Shown: positions 17,782-27,036, numbered from the stretch's first letter. The stretch: 64,000 bases of DNA from Acanthopleuribacter pedis (GCF_017377855.1 NZ_JAFREP010000004.1:310001-374000); one strand, 5' to 3'. Program-made: numbers and translations. Notes: generated by a model not told the origin, from the sequence alone.

Positions 17782-17813
17782 AGCCCTAGCAGGGCGCCGT
17801 ACTAGGGCTTTTC
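17782..17813 (+). promoter_or_regulatory. Hairpin with short T run in the aspS leader
   Basis: AGCCCTAG (17782-17789) pairs perfectly with CTAGGGCT (17802-17809) across a 12-base loop and is followed by TTTT. It would sit at the very 5' end of the predicted aspS transcript. It could act as an attenuator or as an RNA-stabilising stem. No T-box specifier or antiterminator consensus was recognised in the following 200 nt. Confidence 0.4.
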
Positions 17814-18015
17814 GACCGCGAGAACCTAAAACGGCTCGTCGCGAACCGATGCCGGGTTCCTTCTCCCAGCGCGGTTATTCCTTTTCGGTTGCAACAGAGA
17901 ACCGCCGGATCGCGTTTCGCTACGGTTTGGGATCAGACCCCGCAACCCGGGTTTCGGTCCTGTTCCCCCCAATCCATCGTTATGGGAAGGTGTTCGCCTT
18001 CCAAAGAGGTTTGCC

Positions 18016-19815
18016 ATGCTCGATCATTTAGGCGATTTGAAACGGACCCATCACTGCGGAGAACTGCGTTCTGAGCAGGTGGGCGAAAAAGTAACACTGT
18101 TAGGCTGGGTCGCCAAACGTCGCGATCTGGGGAGTTTGACCTTCATCGACATCCGCGACCGCTGGGGTTTGACCCAGTTGGTGCTCGATCCCGAATACCA
18201 AGCCGAAAGCCACGCCAAAGCCAAGTCCGTGCGCACGGAATACGTGCTTGGTGTGATCGGTGAGGTCCGCGCCCGCGACGCCAAAACCGTCAATAATAAA
18301 TTGGCGACGGGCGAAGTCGAAGTCTTCGTCCAAGAGCTTTTTATTCTGAACAACGCCCAGACCACGCCTTTCCCGGTTAAAGACGATATCGACGACGTCG
18401 GCGAAGAATTACGCCTCAAGCACCGCTACTTGGATTTGCGTCGTCCCGCGCTGCAAAAGAATTTCATCCTGCGCCACCAGATTGGGTTGACCGTACGCAA
18501 TTACCTCAATGCCAAAGACTTCTTGGAACTCGAAACGCCCATGCTGACCAAGTCGACGCCCGAGGGTGCCCGCGATTACTTGGTGCCCAGCCGCGTCCAC
18601 AAGGGTTCTTTTTACGCCTTGCCCCAGTCGCCACAAATCTTCAAACAGTTGTTTATGGTCAGCGGTTTTGAGCGCTATTTCCAGATCACGCGTTGCTTCC
18701 GCGATGAAGACCTGCGCGCCGACCGTCAGCCCGAGTTCACCCAAATCGACATGGAAATGTCCTTTGTCCAGCCCGACGATGTGTTTAACCTGTTGGAAGG
18801 CATGATGGTTGAAGTGTTGAAGTTGCTCAACCATGATGTGCAAACGCCGTTCCCGCGCCTGCCTTACGCCGATGCGATGGACCGTTTCGGCAGCGACAAA
18901 CCCGACACCCGTTACGCGATGGAATTGAAGGATTTGTCCGAGGCCGTCGCCGGTTGTAATTTCGGTGTGTTCGCCGATTGTGTCGCCAACAACGGCGTGG
19001 TCAAGGCGGTTTGCGCCCCCGGCGCCGCCTCCAAGTCGCGCAAAGAAATCGACAGTTTAGAGTCTTGGCTCAAGCAAGATTACGGGATTCGCGGTTTGGC
19101 CTGGCTCAAGTATGGTGAAAACGGTGTAACCGGCCCCATCAAAAAATTCCTCGGCGAGGAACTCTGCGTCAAGCTGTTCGAACAGGCGGGCGGCGGTCAG
19201 GGCGACATTATGTTTTTTGTTGCCGATACCCGCGAAAAAGCCAACCAAGCCTTGGGCGCCTTGCGCTGTCGCTTGGCCGAAATGCTCGACCTCATTCCCG
19301 AAAACACCTTCGAATTCTTGTGGGTTACCGACTTCCCGCTGGTCGAGTTCGACGACCAAGCCAGTCGCTATGTTGCCTTGCACCACCCCTTCACCTCGCC
19401 CAACGACGAAGACATGAACCTTCTCAAGGACGAGCCCGGTAAAGTGCGCGCCAAAGCCTACGACTTGGTCCTTAACGGTTTTGAGATTGGCGGCGGTTCT
19501 ATTCGGATCCACCGTCGCGATGTTCAGGACGCGATGTTCGCGGCCCTGGGTTTGTCCCCGGAGGAAGCGGAAGAAAAGTTTGGGTTCCTGCTCAACGCGC
19601 TCAGCTATGGTGCGCCGCCCCACGGGGGGATCGCGCTGGGTTTCGACCGCATCTGCATGTTGATGTCCGGCGAGAAGAGCTTGCGTGAGGTCATCGCCTT
19701 CCCCAAAACCACTTCGGCTTATTGCTTGATGACGGAATCCCCGTCGCGGGTGGCCGTGGATCAGCTGGTTGATCTGGGTGTAACCGTCTTGCACGCACCG
19801 AAAAAAGAAAGCTAA
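18016..19815 (+). CDS. aspS: Aspartate--tRNA ligase
   Basis: A 599-residue class IIb aminoacyl-tRNA synthetase that charges tRNA-Asp (or tRNA-Asp/Asn in species without AsnRS). The N-terminal OB fold (GWVAKRRDLGSLTFIDIRDR) is followed by class II motif 2 (ITRCFRDEDLRADRQPEFTQIDMEMSF region), a GAD-type insertion (about 290-420), and motif 3 (GIALGFDRICMLM). The length is normal for a bacterial-type enzyme. AGAGG precedes the ATG. A perfect terminator follows 26 bp after the stop, so the gene forms its own unit. Confidence 0.97.
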   Translation: MLDHLGDLKRTHHCGELRSEQVGEKVTLLGWVAKRRDLGSLTFIDIRDRWGLTQLVLDPEYQAESHAKAKSVRTEYVLGVIGEVRARDAKTVNNKLATGEVEVFVQELFILNNAQTTPFPVKDDIDDVGEELRLKHRYLDLRRPALQKNFILRHQIGLTVRNYLNAKDFLELETPMLTKSTPEGARDYLVPSRVHKGSFYALPQSPQIFKQLFMVSGFERYFQITRCFRDEDLRADRQPEFTQIDMEMSFVQPDDVFNLLEGMMVEVLKLLNHDVQTPFPRLPYADAMDRFGSDKPDTRYAMELKDLSEAVAGCNFGVFADCVANNGVVKAVCAPGAASKSRKEIDSLESWLKQDYGIRGLAWLKYGENGVTGPIKKFLGEELCVKLFEQAGGGQGDIMFFVADTREKANQALGALRCRLAEMLDLIPENTFEFLWVTDFPLVEFDDQASRYVALHHPFTSPNDEDMNLLKDEPGKVRAKAYDLVLNGFEIGGGSIRIHRRDVQDAMFAALGLSPEEAEEKFGFLLNALSYGAPPHGGIALGFDRICMLMSGEKSLREVIAFPKTTSAYCLMTESPSRVAVDQLVDLGVTVLHAPKKES

Positions 19816-19841
19816 TCGTTCGTTTTACGGAACAACCGAGG

Positions 19842-19887
19842 CGGGGCTGTTGTCTGAAAAAGACAACAGCCCCGTTTTTTATTTTTT
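19842..19887 (+). terminator. Rho-independent terminator of aspS
   Basis: A perfect 14-bp stem CGGGGCTGTTGTCT (19842-19855) and AGACAACAGCCCCG (19861-19874) with a GAAAA loop, followed by TTTTTTATTTTTT. It is the strongest terminator seen in the first half of the window. Confidence 0.93.
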
Positions 19888-20036
19888 GGGTTTGGGTTTG
19901 GTCGGCCCGCCGCTATCGCGTCGCTTGCCAATCATATTTGGCTTTGCTAGGCTGAGTCTAAGTTTCATGATTTCAGAATTTTCCAGAAGCATTGACCATA
20001 TGGGCGGTTTCCCGTCGTTGCCCAAAGAAGCGGATT

Positions 20037-21215
20037 ATGCAACAACGTCTCCTGACCATCTGTATTCCGACCTACAACCGCGTGGATCTGCTCACCGGCA
20101 CCATTCAATTTTTTTTCGATCAAATTACCTCGGGCGACCTAACCGAGAAAGTCGCCATTTCAATTACCGACAATGCTTCGACTGATGAAACACCGCAACG
20201 TATCGCCGAGATGCAACAAACGGCGCCTTGTCCGCTGCTTTACCATCGCAATGAAACCAACCTTGGTTTTGACCGGAACGTGGTGCAGGCCCTGAAAGGG
20301 GCGGAGACCCCTTGGGTTTGGACTTGCGGTGACTACAATCGTCTTTTTCCCGACGCGATTCGCCAGGTCTGTGAGGTTTTACAAGAAACCGATCCCGAGG
20401 TTTACGCTTGGGTGGCGCCGCGTGGGATCGAATTCCATCCCCCCGACCGTTTTGGGAACCACGATGTCTCGGTTTACACTATTTTCCCCAACCGCCCGCT
20501 CGCCTTCGACGTGCCCGCCGAGGACATGCTCTCGGTGCGGATCAACATGCGCGGGATGAACGATTCGATTTTTAACCGTGAGAAACTGTGGCATGTGCTC
20601 GAACACCACCAAGACCAAGTCGCCCAAGGCGTTGGCTTGCTCTACATGCACGCCTGGCTACAAGGTTTGGTCGCGCTCCATTTTCCCCATATGCGCTGCC
20701 GCGTGATGAACCGCAACATCATTCTCATGGTTAAGGTGGATCGTGGCTATAACCCGGTCGACCAGTTTTTCGACCTGTCCTACCTTGGCAACATGGTGTT
20801 TTATCGCCGGATGGTCCGTTTGGCAAAGGCGCAGGGTTTCGACAAGGCCGCCGGCTTGCTCCAGCAAATTAGCGACAGCGGCTACCTCGGTTTTTTATGG
20901 GTCATGATCGGTAATAAAATGGTCGGGAAATTTAGTTGCCACCGGCCGTTTCATTTTCTCCTGCGCTTGTTGCGTGGTTTTACCTTTAAACGATTTCTCC
21001 AGACGGCTTCGGTGTTTTTGTTGTGTTGGTTGTTGCCGCGGCGGTTGCTCGATATCTTGTTAAAGCTGTATTTTGACCTGACCCGGGGCGCGGCCGGCCG
21101 CCGTGTGTTGGCTGCCAACATCCAGGGTTTTGCCCAGAAAAGCAATCAATTTCAGATGCTGAAATACTCGGCCAAAAGTTGGATGGGGCAACGTCTGCGT
21201 GGTGAACGCATCTGA
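20037..21215 (+). CDS. Glycosyltransferase family 2
   Basis: A 392-residue GT-A glycosyltransferase. The N-terminus has LTICIPTYNRVDLLTGTI, then ITDNASTDETP, a NLGFDRNV motif, and VWTCGDYNRLFPDA, where the usual DxD is replaced by GDYN. The last 110 residues are hydrophobic and basic (FHFLLRLLRGFTFKRFL, VFLLCWLLPRRLLDIL) and probably anchor the protein to the inner membrane. I chose the ATG at 20037; the frame starts at a TTG at 19992 without a ribosome site. It faces the CDP-sugar operon and likely uses one of its products, which is inference from position. Confidence 0.85.
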   Translation: MQQRLLTICIPTYNRVDLLTGTIQFFFDQITSGDLTEKVAISITDNASTDETPQRIAEMQQTAPCPLLYHRNETNLGFDRNVVQALKGAETPWVWTCGDYNRLFPDAIRQVCEVLQETDPEVYAWVAPRGIEFHPPDRFGNHDVSVYTIFPNRPLAFDVPAEDMLSVRINMRGMNDSIFNREKLWHVLEHHQDQVAQGVGLLYMHAWLQGLVALHFPHMRCRVMNRNIILMVKVDRGYNPVDQFFDLSYLGNMVFYRRMVRLAKAQGFDKAAGLLQQISDSGYLGFLWVMIGNKMVGKFSCHRPFHFLLRLLRGFTFKRFLQTASVFLLCWLLPRRLLDILLKLYFDLTRGAAGRRVLAANIQGFAQKSNQFQMLKYSAKSWMGQRLRGERI

Positions 21216-21245
21216 CGACCTGCATCGAAAACAAGGAATCCCGCT

Positions 21246-21761
21246 ATGATTTTCGCCATTGTCTTGCAAAGTATTGTCTCGCTGATCGTTTTGATCTTGG
21301 CCTTTTACATGTACATGGCGGTGCAGCGCGAGCAATTGCAAGGTGCGGAACAGCTTCAGGCGCTCGAAAAGGAACGCGTTTTGAGCGAGGATTTGTTGCG
21401 TTGGCACCAGGCCAAGCTGCAAGGTTTTGATATAGCCGTGACCTTGAAACAGCTCGGGGTGACCCAACTCAGCATTTACAGCGCCGACACGGCCGGCCGT
21501 TTGTTGGCCAAGGAGCTGAAAGGCAAAATGGAATTGGCCTATTTTATTGATCGCAATCCCAATGTACAGGAACGCGAAATCGACGGCTTGTTGGTGATGG
21601 GGATGTACCCACGCGACGATTATGGCGACGGGATTGTGGTTGCCCTCATGAACGACGGCGACAAAACCATGAAACGCCGATTGGAAGATTTGGGTTTGCC
21701 CGCCAAGGTGTTTTGTTTGCGCGATTTAATTGGTGCGGCCCTGCTGGAAAACGCGGGCTAA
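21246..21761 (+). CDS. Small membrane-anchored protein with Rossmann-like domain
   Basis: A 171-residue protein of no recognised family. Residues 3-25 form one transmembrane helix (IVLQSIVSLIVLILAFYMYMAV), followed by a charged, Gln/Glu-rich probable coiled coil (27-60). The rest has alternating strands and helices: LSIYSADTAGRLLAKEL looks like a nucleotide-type strand-loop-helix, followed by LAYFIDRNP and VVALMNDGDKTMKRRL, as in the C-terminal NAD-binding-like domain appended to some sugar-modifying enzymes. It lies 30 bp after the glycosyltransferase, probably in one transcript, and overlaps the end of rfbH by 4 bp. Confidence 0.65.
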   Translation: MIFAIVLQSIVSLIVLILAFYMYMAVQREQLQGAEQLQALEKERVLSEDLLRWHQAKLQGFDIAVTLKQLGVTQLSIYSADTAGRLLAKELKGKMELAYFIDRNPNVQEREIDGLLVMGMYPRDDYGDGIVVALMNDGDKTMKRRLEDLGLPAKVFCLRDLIGAALLENAG

Positions 21762-23062
21762 TTGAAAAAACGGCGCAGGCTTTCGGCCACGATTTCGAAA
21801 TGCCGTTGATCCAGACCAGGGTAAACGCCGATCCAAAAGGCGTCGTTCATGACGCGGTCCGTTTGCGTGAGCGTGGTCGCCACGCGATAGCTGTATTCGC
21901 CGCGGGCGAAATAGGGCTGGCGGGTCAGGTTTCCGGCAAAAACGAGTCGGGTCGCGATGCCGTCGCCCTCCAGGTGGTTGATTACCGCGTTGCGGCTGAA
22001 ACCGCAATCCGCGCGCAACGAAAGTGGGAAGCCAAACCAGGCAGGATCGCTGTTTGGGGTTGCCTGGGGTAATTCGAAGCGATCAGACCAAGGCTCAAAA
22101 AGTGCTGAAAGGGCGGCGAAGTTCGCTTTGCGTTTCTCGATAAAGCCTTGCAGTTTATCGAGTTGAGCCAGACCAAGCGCCACGTTGAGATCGGTGTTTT
22201 TGAGGTTGTAACCAAGCTCCGCGTAGATGTATTTGTGGTCGTACCCCTCGGGTAGATCGCCCAGTTTCCAACCAAAACGTTTGCCACAGGTATTGTCTTT
22301 GCCGGTCGGGCAATAGCAATCGCGACCCCAGTCACGTAGGGCGCGGACTATTTTGGCCAAGGTATCGTCCTGGGTTAGCACCACGCCGCCCTCACCCATG
22401 GTGATGTGGTGCGCGGGATAAAAACTCACCGTGGCGAGGTCGCCGAAGGTTCCGGTGAACCGGTTGTTATAGCGGGAACCAAGCGCGTCGCAGTTGTCCT
22501 CAATCAGCCACAAATCGTGCTGGTCGCAAAAGGCGCGTACCGCTTTTAAATCAAAAGGGTTGCCCAAGGTATGTGCCAAGAAAACCGCCTTGGTTTTCGA
22601 GGAGAGCGCCGCGTTCAATTGAGACGGGTCGAGGTTATGGGTTGCGGGTAACACGTCACAGAAAACGGGTACACAGCCCACCTGCAAAATGGGATTTACC
22701 GTGGTGGGAAAACCGGCGGCCACGGTGATGACCTCGTCGCCGGGTTGGATGCGGCGTTCGCCCAAAACGTGGGAGGTTAACGCGGTGAGCGCCAGTAAGT
22801 TGGCCGATGAGCCCGAGTTAACGACCAAACAATGTTTGAGGCCCAAAAACCGCGACAAGCTCTTTTCAAAGCGCCGGCTGATTTTTCCCTCGGTCCACCA
22901 GCCGTCGAGGACCGCGCCGACACCGTACTGCAACTCTTTTTCATCAAACACCTTGCCGGATACGGGAACCCGTTTGATCGCCGCCTCCCCGCCGAAGCGG
23001 GCACGGTGGTATTTGGCGACCAACGCCATGATTTCCTGTCGGATCAGTTCGGGATTTTCCAA
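21758..23062 (-). CDS. rfbH: CDP-4-dehydro-6-deoxyglucose 3-dehydratase (E1)
   Basis: A 434-residue PLP/PMP- and [2Fe-2S]-dependent enzyme removing the 3-hydroxyl of CDP-4-keto-6-deoxyglucose, the step committing to 3,6-dideoxyhexoses. The sequence shows the diagnostic exchange of the PLP lysine for histidine (H219 in PAHHITMGEGG). It also has the exact cluster pattern C191-X57-C249-X1-C251-X7-C259 of E1. It has the normal length. It is the last gene of rfbF-SDR-rfbG-rfbH, 12 bp after rfbG. The reductase partner E3 (ascD/rfbI) is not in the window and must be encoded elsewhere. Confidence 0.95.
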   Translation of the reverse strand: MENPELIRQEIMALVAKYHRARFGGEAAIKRVPVSGKVFDEKELQYGVGAVLDGWWTEGKISRRFEKSLSRFLGLKHCLVVNSGSSANLLALTALTSHVLGERRIQPGDEVITVAAGFPTTVNPILQVGCVPVFCDVLPATHNLDPSQLNAALSSKTKAVFLAHTLGNPFDLKAVRAFCDQHDLWLIEDNCDALGSRYNNRFTGTFGDLATVSFYPAHHITMGEGGVVLTQDDTLAKIVRALRDWGRDCYCPTGKDNTCGKRFGWKLGDLPEGYDHKYIYAELGYNLKNTDLNVALGLAQLDKLQGFIEKRKANFAALSALFEPWSDRFELPQATPNSDPAWFGFPLSLRADCGFSRNAVINHLEGDGIATRLVFAGNLTRQPYFARGEYSYRVATTLTQTDRVMNDAFWIGVYPGLDQRHFEIVAESLRRFFN

Positions 23063-23074
23063 GGCGGGTTTACC

Positions 23075-24151
23075 TCACGTGGGAACTTGTTGTTGCAAGT
23101 CGGCCTCGAAGTCGGCGATATCTTGTTCGCAACGTTCTCGGATACTTCGATTTTTGGGGTTTCGGTACCAATCGGCCGTGTGTGATAGCGCCGATGCTAG
23201 CGACCAGATTGGACGCCGGCCGAGGTGTTGTTCCGCCTTTTGACTGTTGAGTTGCAGTACTTGGGCCTCGGCGCCTTGGCCTTGCTGTCGGCCCACGACC
23301 TCAAAGGTTCCCGATCCCCACAATGCGAGCCAGCGGTTGACCAGTTCCTGTACCGAAACGCAGCTCTCCGGCGTGGGTCCGAAGTTCCAGGCGTCGGCCG
23401 CCTTGTGATTGCCTGCGAGCAGCGCGGTTCCCAGCAGCAAATAACCGTAAAGTGGATCGAGACAGTGTTGCCACGGTCGGATATGGTCGGGATTGCGAAT
23501 GCCGATGGGTTTTCCTTCTTGTAGCGCACGCACCATATCGGGAATCAGGCGGAAGGCTGAATCGTCCCCGCCGCCGATCACATTGCCCGCGCGCGCTTCC
23601 GCAATCAGCAGAGGTTGGGGGCGTTGTGCGGCCAAGTCGCGGTAGCAATGGGTCATCAAGGCCGCGCATGCTTTGCCGGCCGAGTAGGGATCTTTACCGC
23701 CCAGCGGGTCGTTTTCCACAAACGCATGGGTTTTGCCCAGGTTGCGGTAGCACTTATCGCTGGTCACCACCACCACGCCTTTGACGGATGTTTGGCGTCT
23801 GGCCGCTTCTAGCAAGTTGAGGGTGCCGGTGACATTGGAGGAAAAGGTAAGAAACGGTTGTTGGTAACCGGTTTGCACCAATGACTGAGCAGCGAGGTGG
23901 AAGATGAGTTCGGGTTTGAAACGGTTGACAGCCGCTTGCAGTATGCTGAAGTCGGCGACATCGCCGTACGCTTCCTCGTCGATACAGTCAAAAATACCGC
24001 GGTAGACGGTGTCGTTGGGATGGCCGTATTTGGAGAAGCCGATCACCTCGGCGCCCAGCAGGTGAAGCCATAAACTGAGCCAAGCGCCTTTGAAGCCGGT
24101 GTGTCCGGTGACCAAAACACGGCGACCGCGAAGGTTTTCCAATCGGCTCAT
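23075..24151 (-). CDS. rfbG: CDP-glucose 4,6-dehydratase
   Basis: A 358-residue extended SDR that converts CDP-glucose to CDP-4-keto-6-deoxyglucose. The NAD-binding GHTGFKGAWLSLWL is the typical CDP-glucose dehydratase variant of GxxGxxG. VVVTSDKCY, the DPYSAGKAC catalytic Tyr/Lys stretch, GNVIGGGDDS and RPWQHCLDPLYGYL also match. The gene overlaps the upstream SDR by four bases and precedes rfbH by 12 bp. The length is normal. Confidence 0.95.
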   Translation of the reverse strand: MSRLENLRGRRVLVTGHTGFKGAWLSLWLHLLGAEVIGFSKYGHPNDTVYRGIFDCIDEEAYGDVADFSILQAAVNRFKPELIFHLAAQSLVQTGYQQPFLTFSSNVTGTLNLLEAARRQTSVKGVVVVTSDKCYRNLGKTHAFVENDPLGGKDPYSAGKACAALMTHCYRDLAAQRPQPLLIAEARAGNVIGGGDDSAFRLIPDMVRALQEGKPIGIRNPDHIRPWQHCLDPLYGYLLLGTALLAGNHKAADAWNFGPTPESCVSVQELVNRWLALWGSGTFEVVGRQQGQGAEAQVLQLNSQKAEQHLGRRPIWSLASALSHTADWYRNPKNRSIRERCEQDIADFEADLQQQVPT

Positions 24152-25110
24152 CGGTTCGCCTCCGTTTTATGGGTTGCCGCCGGGACCAAGGCATGCGCGG
24201 TTGCTCTTAAACCCGCGGCGAGCGAAAAGCGCGCCCGCCTGCCCAGCAAGCGTTCGGTTTCGGCGGCGTCGGCGACCAAGAACGGCAAGCTGTCGGGGCG
24301 GTCGGGCCGCGCGCCGAAGCGAGCTTGGCCCGGTGTTTGAAACAGCGCTTGGGCCGCGCTGACCAGATCGCGGACCGAGGTGCCTTGGCCGGTGCCTAGA
24401 TTGATCACGGTTCCGGCGTGTTGTTCCAGGGCGGCGCCCAGGAGAAGCAAGTCTTCTACCGCGTCGGCAACGTAAAGAAAATCGCGGATCTGGTTCCCAG
24501 AGGTCAGTTCCAGCGGGGTTCCGCGGCTTAAGTTGTGCAGGACATAGGGGATCAGACGTTGTGCGTGTTCGCCCGGCCCGTAGACGTGAAACAGCCGGGC
24601 GCAGGCGACCGGGACCTTTAGGGCGCGGCCGAGGCCCGCCAGCCAGGTTTCGGCCGCCAATTTAGATGCTGCATAAGGGCTGAGCGGGTTGGTGTGGGCG
24701 AAGCGGTCGGCCGGTGTTTCGCGTTTTCCGTAAACGAAACAAGAACTGGTGTGGACCAGTCCCTTGACGCCGACATTCGCGGCGCCCTCGAGCATCGCCG
24801 CCGGGCCGACCACGTGCTGTTGTAGCAGCGCGGCGGCCTTGGCATCCTCGGTAACACCCGCGGCGGCAAGGTGGAAAATACCGTTACATCCCATGCAGGC
24901 GTCTTCCCAAAGGCGTATGTCGGTTTCTTTTAAATCGCCGGGAACGACTTCGACACCCTGGATACTGCCCGACCAACCGCGTTGATGAATGGTGACGCGC
25001 ACCGTGGCGCCGTATTCCAGCAGGCGGTTAACCAGGTGTCCGCCGATAAAGCCGGTTGCGCCGGTCACCAGAAAGCGTTTTCCACGGTAAAACGTGGCCG
25101 TCGCGGTCAC
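24148..25110 (-). CDS. NAD(P)-dependent sugar epimerase/reductase (extended SDR)
   Basis: A 320-residue extended SDR. GATGFIGGHLVNRLLEYG binds the cofactor and YAASKLAAE is the catalytic pair; DFLYVADAVEDLL is the usual sugar-SDR segment. Within an rfbF-rfbG-rfbH operon the expected role is reduction or epimerisation of CDP-4-keto-3,6-dideoxyglucose (as RfbJ or RfbS, giving abequose, paratose or tyvelose precursors), but the exact product cannot be read from sequence. I chose GTG at 25110, seven bases after GGAAGG, which overlaps the rfbF stop as GTGA; the GTG at 25116 is too close to that site. Confidence 0.87.
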   Translation of the reverse strand: MTATATFYRGKRFLVTGATGFIGGHLVNRLLEYGATVRVTIHQRGWSGSIQGVEVVPGDLKETDIRLWEDACMGCNGIFHLAAAGVTEDAKAAALLQQHVVGPAAMLEGAANVGVKGLVHTSSCFVYGKRETPADRFAHTNPLSPYAASKLAAETWLAGLGRALKVPVACARLFHVYGPGEHAQRLIPYVLHNLSRGTPLELTSGNQIRDFLYVADAVEDLLLLGAALEQHAGTVINLGTGQGTSVRDLVSAAQALFQTPGQARFGARPDRPDSLPFLVADAAETERLLGRRARFSLAAGLRATAHALVPAATHKTEANR

Positions 25111-25880
25111 GACCACACCTTCCAGGGTGGATGGTCACCGCGCCATAGTGTTTCCAACTGATTTTTTTCACGTAGGGTGTCCATGGGTTGCCAGAAACCG
25201 GGGTGACGGAAGGCTGCGAGTTGCCGGTCCTTGGCCAGTGCGGTTAAAGGCTTGAATTCAAAAGGCTCTTGGTCGCCTCCGATGTAGGACAGAACCTTGG
25301 GGTCAAGCACGAAAAAACCTGCGTTGACCCATGCGCCCTCGGACACCACTTTCTCGCGGAATTGTTCGACACGGTCGGTTTCGCCAAGGGTGAGGGCGCC
25401 GAAGCGACCGGGCGCGTGGCCGGCGGTGACCGTGGCAAGCAAGCCGTGCTGTTGGTGGAAGGCGACGAGTTTGCCGATGTCGACATTGGCGACGCCGTCG
25501 CCATAAGTCATCATAAAGGGTTGGCCTTCGAGGTAGGATGCGGCGCGCAGGAGGCGGCCGCCTGTTTGGGTTTCCAAGCCGGTATCGACCAGGGTGACGC
25601 GCCAGTCCTCCACTTCTTTTTGGTGGCAGGTGACCGCACCTTTGGCGGGTTCAACCGTGATATCGCTCTGTAAATAGTGGTAGTTGAGGAAGTAGTCTTT
25701 GATGAGTGCGCCTTTGTAGCCGAGGCAGATGACAAAGTCGCGAAACCCAAAAGCGGCATAAATTTTCATAATGTGCCATAGGATCGGCTTTCCACCGATC
25801 TCCACCATGGGTTTGGGACGAAATTGGGTTTCTTCGGACAGGCGCGTCCCAAAACCACCAGCCAGGATCACGACTTTCAT
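25107..25880 (-). CDS. rfbF: Glucose-1-phosphate cytidylyltransferase
   Basis: A 257-residue nucleotidyltransferase making CDP-glucose from CTP and glucose-1-phosphate. LAGGFGTRLSEET, RPKPMVEIGGKPILWHIMK, YGDGVANVD and the C-terminal FWQPMDTLREK region are characteristic of RfbF. It is the first gene of the CDP-dideoxyhexose operon, and a 160-bp gap separates it from hslO upstream. The start ATG at 25880 has AAGGAA upstream on its strand. Confidence 0.96.
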   Translation of the reverse strand: MKVVILAGGFGTRLSEETQFRPKPMVEIGGKPILWHIMKIYAAFGFRDFVICLGYKGALIKDYFLNYHYLQSDITVEPAKGAVTCHQKEVEDWRVTLVDTGLETQTGGRLLRAASYLEGQPFMMTYGDGVANVDIGKLVAFHQQHGLLATVTAGHAPGRFGALTLGETDRVEQFREKVVSEGAWVNAGFFVLDPKVLSYIGGDQEPFEFKPLTALAKDRQLAAFRHPGFWQPMDTLREKNQLETLWRGDHPPWKVWS

Positions 25881-26042
25881 GGCGTTTCCTTAAAAGGGGT
25901 TTGCGTGGCAGGCCATGCATATGGCGCTGAAGCAATGGGTCATCGAATGATGCATTACTGGAACTTGATGGATTTTATCAAGTTAGTGCCGGAAATGCAG
26001 CAGTGACAATGGTGCGTTCTAAACCCCTTCGTGAATCGTTGG

Positions 26043-26912
26043 CTATTTTTCGTCGCGGAGCACCAGCAAGGTGTCGCGGTCTATTTGGAACGGGGTACGG
26101 CAGAAGTTGCAATTAATGGTAATGCCGGCCGGATCTTTGGCCAGATCTTCCAGCTCGTCCTTGGGTAAGGCGGCGACGACCCGCACCATGCGCTCCATGC
26201 TGCAGCCACAGTGGAAACGGGTTTCGGTATCGGCGAGGTGTTTGATGGGCATATCCTCAAAGAGGAAATCCATAATCGCTTCCTCGCCGTTCCCCGCCGC
26301 GAACAATTCGCCCAAATCGCCCAATTCCATCAGCCGGTTCTCAAGCACAAACAGCAGGTTTTCGTTGGCGCCCGGCATGGCTTGAATCATTAGGCCGCCC
26401 GCGCCTTTGACACCGATCTCGGGATCTAATTTGCAGCCGAGGCGAATGCCGGTGGGGATCTGTTGGCTGTCCAGGAAATAACGGGACAGGGTTTGGGCGA
26501 CTTCCCCTTCGATGTGGACCACGCTGTTGTACAGGTCGTCAACGCCTTTGATGCGGCGGGTCACTTGAAGTAGGCCGTTGCCGACGGCTTGTTGAAATAA
26601 GCCCACGTCGGGTTTGGGGTCAAAGGCGGTGGCGGGGTCTTTGGCCGTGCCGCGTACCTCGCCGAGGCTGTTGGCCTCGGCGACCAGGTAACCCATGGGG
26701 CCGTCGCCTTCAAATTTGAGTTGCGTGGTGGTTTCCACCTTGAGGTCGGAAATAAGCAGCAAGGCGCCGGTCATTGCTTGGGTGAGCAAGGTGAGGGTAA
26801 TTGGGGAGCAGGCGAGGCGGTCGTATGCCGCGCGGCCGATCAGGGTGCTTTCCACCAGCACCACCTTAAAGGTTCCGTCTTCGTGCATGTAGCGTCTGAT
26901 TTTTTCCGTCAT
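26043..26912 (-). CDS. hslO: Hsp33 redox-regulated chaperone
   Basis: A 289-residue Hsp33, a cytosolic holdase switched on by oxidative unfolding. The C-terminal zinc switch has C235, C237 (HCGCSME) and C268, C271 (NCNFC), the standard CxC/CxxC pair. The N-terminal core has LLLISDLKVETTTQLKFEGDGP, GNGLLQVT and SRYFLDSQQIPT, as in the family. I chose the ATG at 26912, nine bases after AAGGA; the in-frame ATG three codons earlier abuts that site. It appears monocistronic. Confidence 0.95.
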   Translation of the reverse strand: MTEKIRRYMHEDGTFKVVLVESTLIGRAAYDRLACSPITLTLLTQAMTGALLLISDLKVETTTQLKFEGDGPMGYLVAEANSLGEVRGTAKDPATAFDPKPDVGLFQQAVGNGLLQVTRRIKGVDDLYNSVVHIEGEVAQTLSRYFLDSQQIPTGIRLGCKLDPEIGVKGAGGLMIQAMPGANENLLFVLENRLMELGDLGELFAAGNGEEAIMDFLFEDMPIKHLADTETRFHCGCSMERMVRVVAALPKDELEDLAKDPAGITINCNFCRTPFQIDRDTLLVLRDEK

Positions 26913-27036
26913 GGTTCCCATTCCTTCGGTCTTTGACGCGCGATAAATCGCGCGATGGGGGCCTGTGTCAGCCCTTTTGCGCCGTCCGGCGGCCCAACAT
27001 TATCTTGGTTTTCGGGATCTTTGTCCATGCGCTTCA

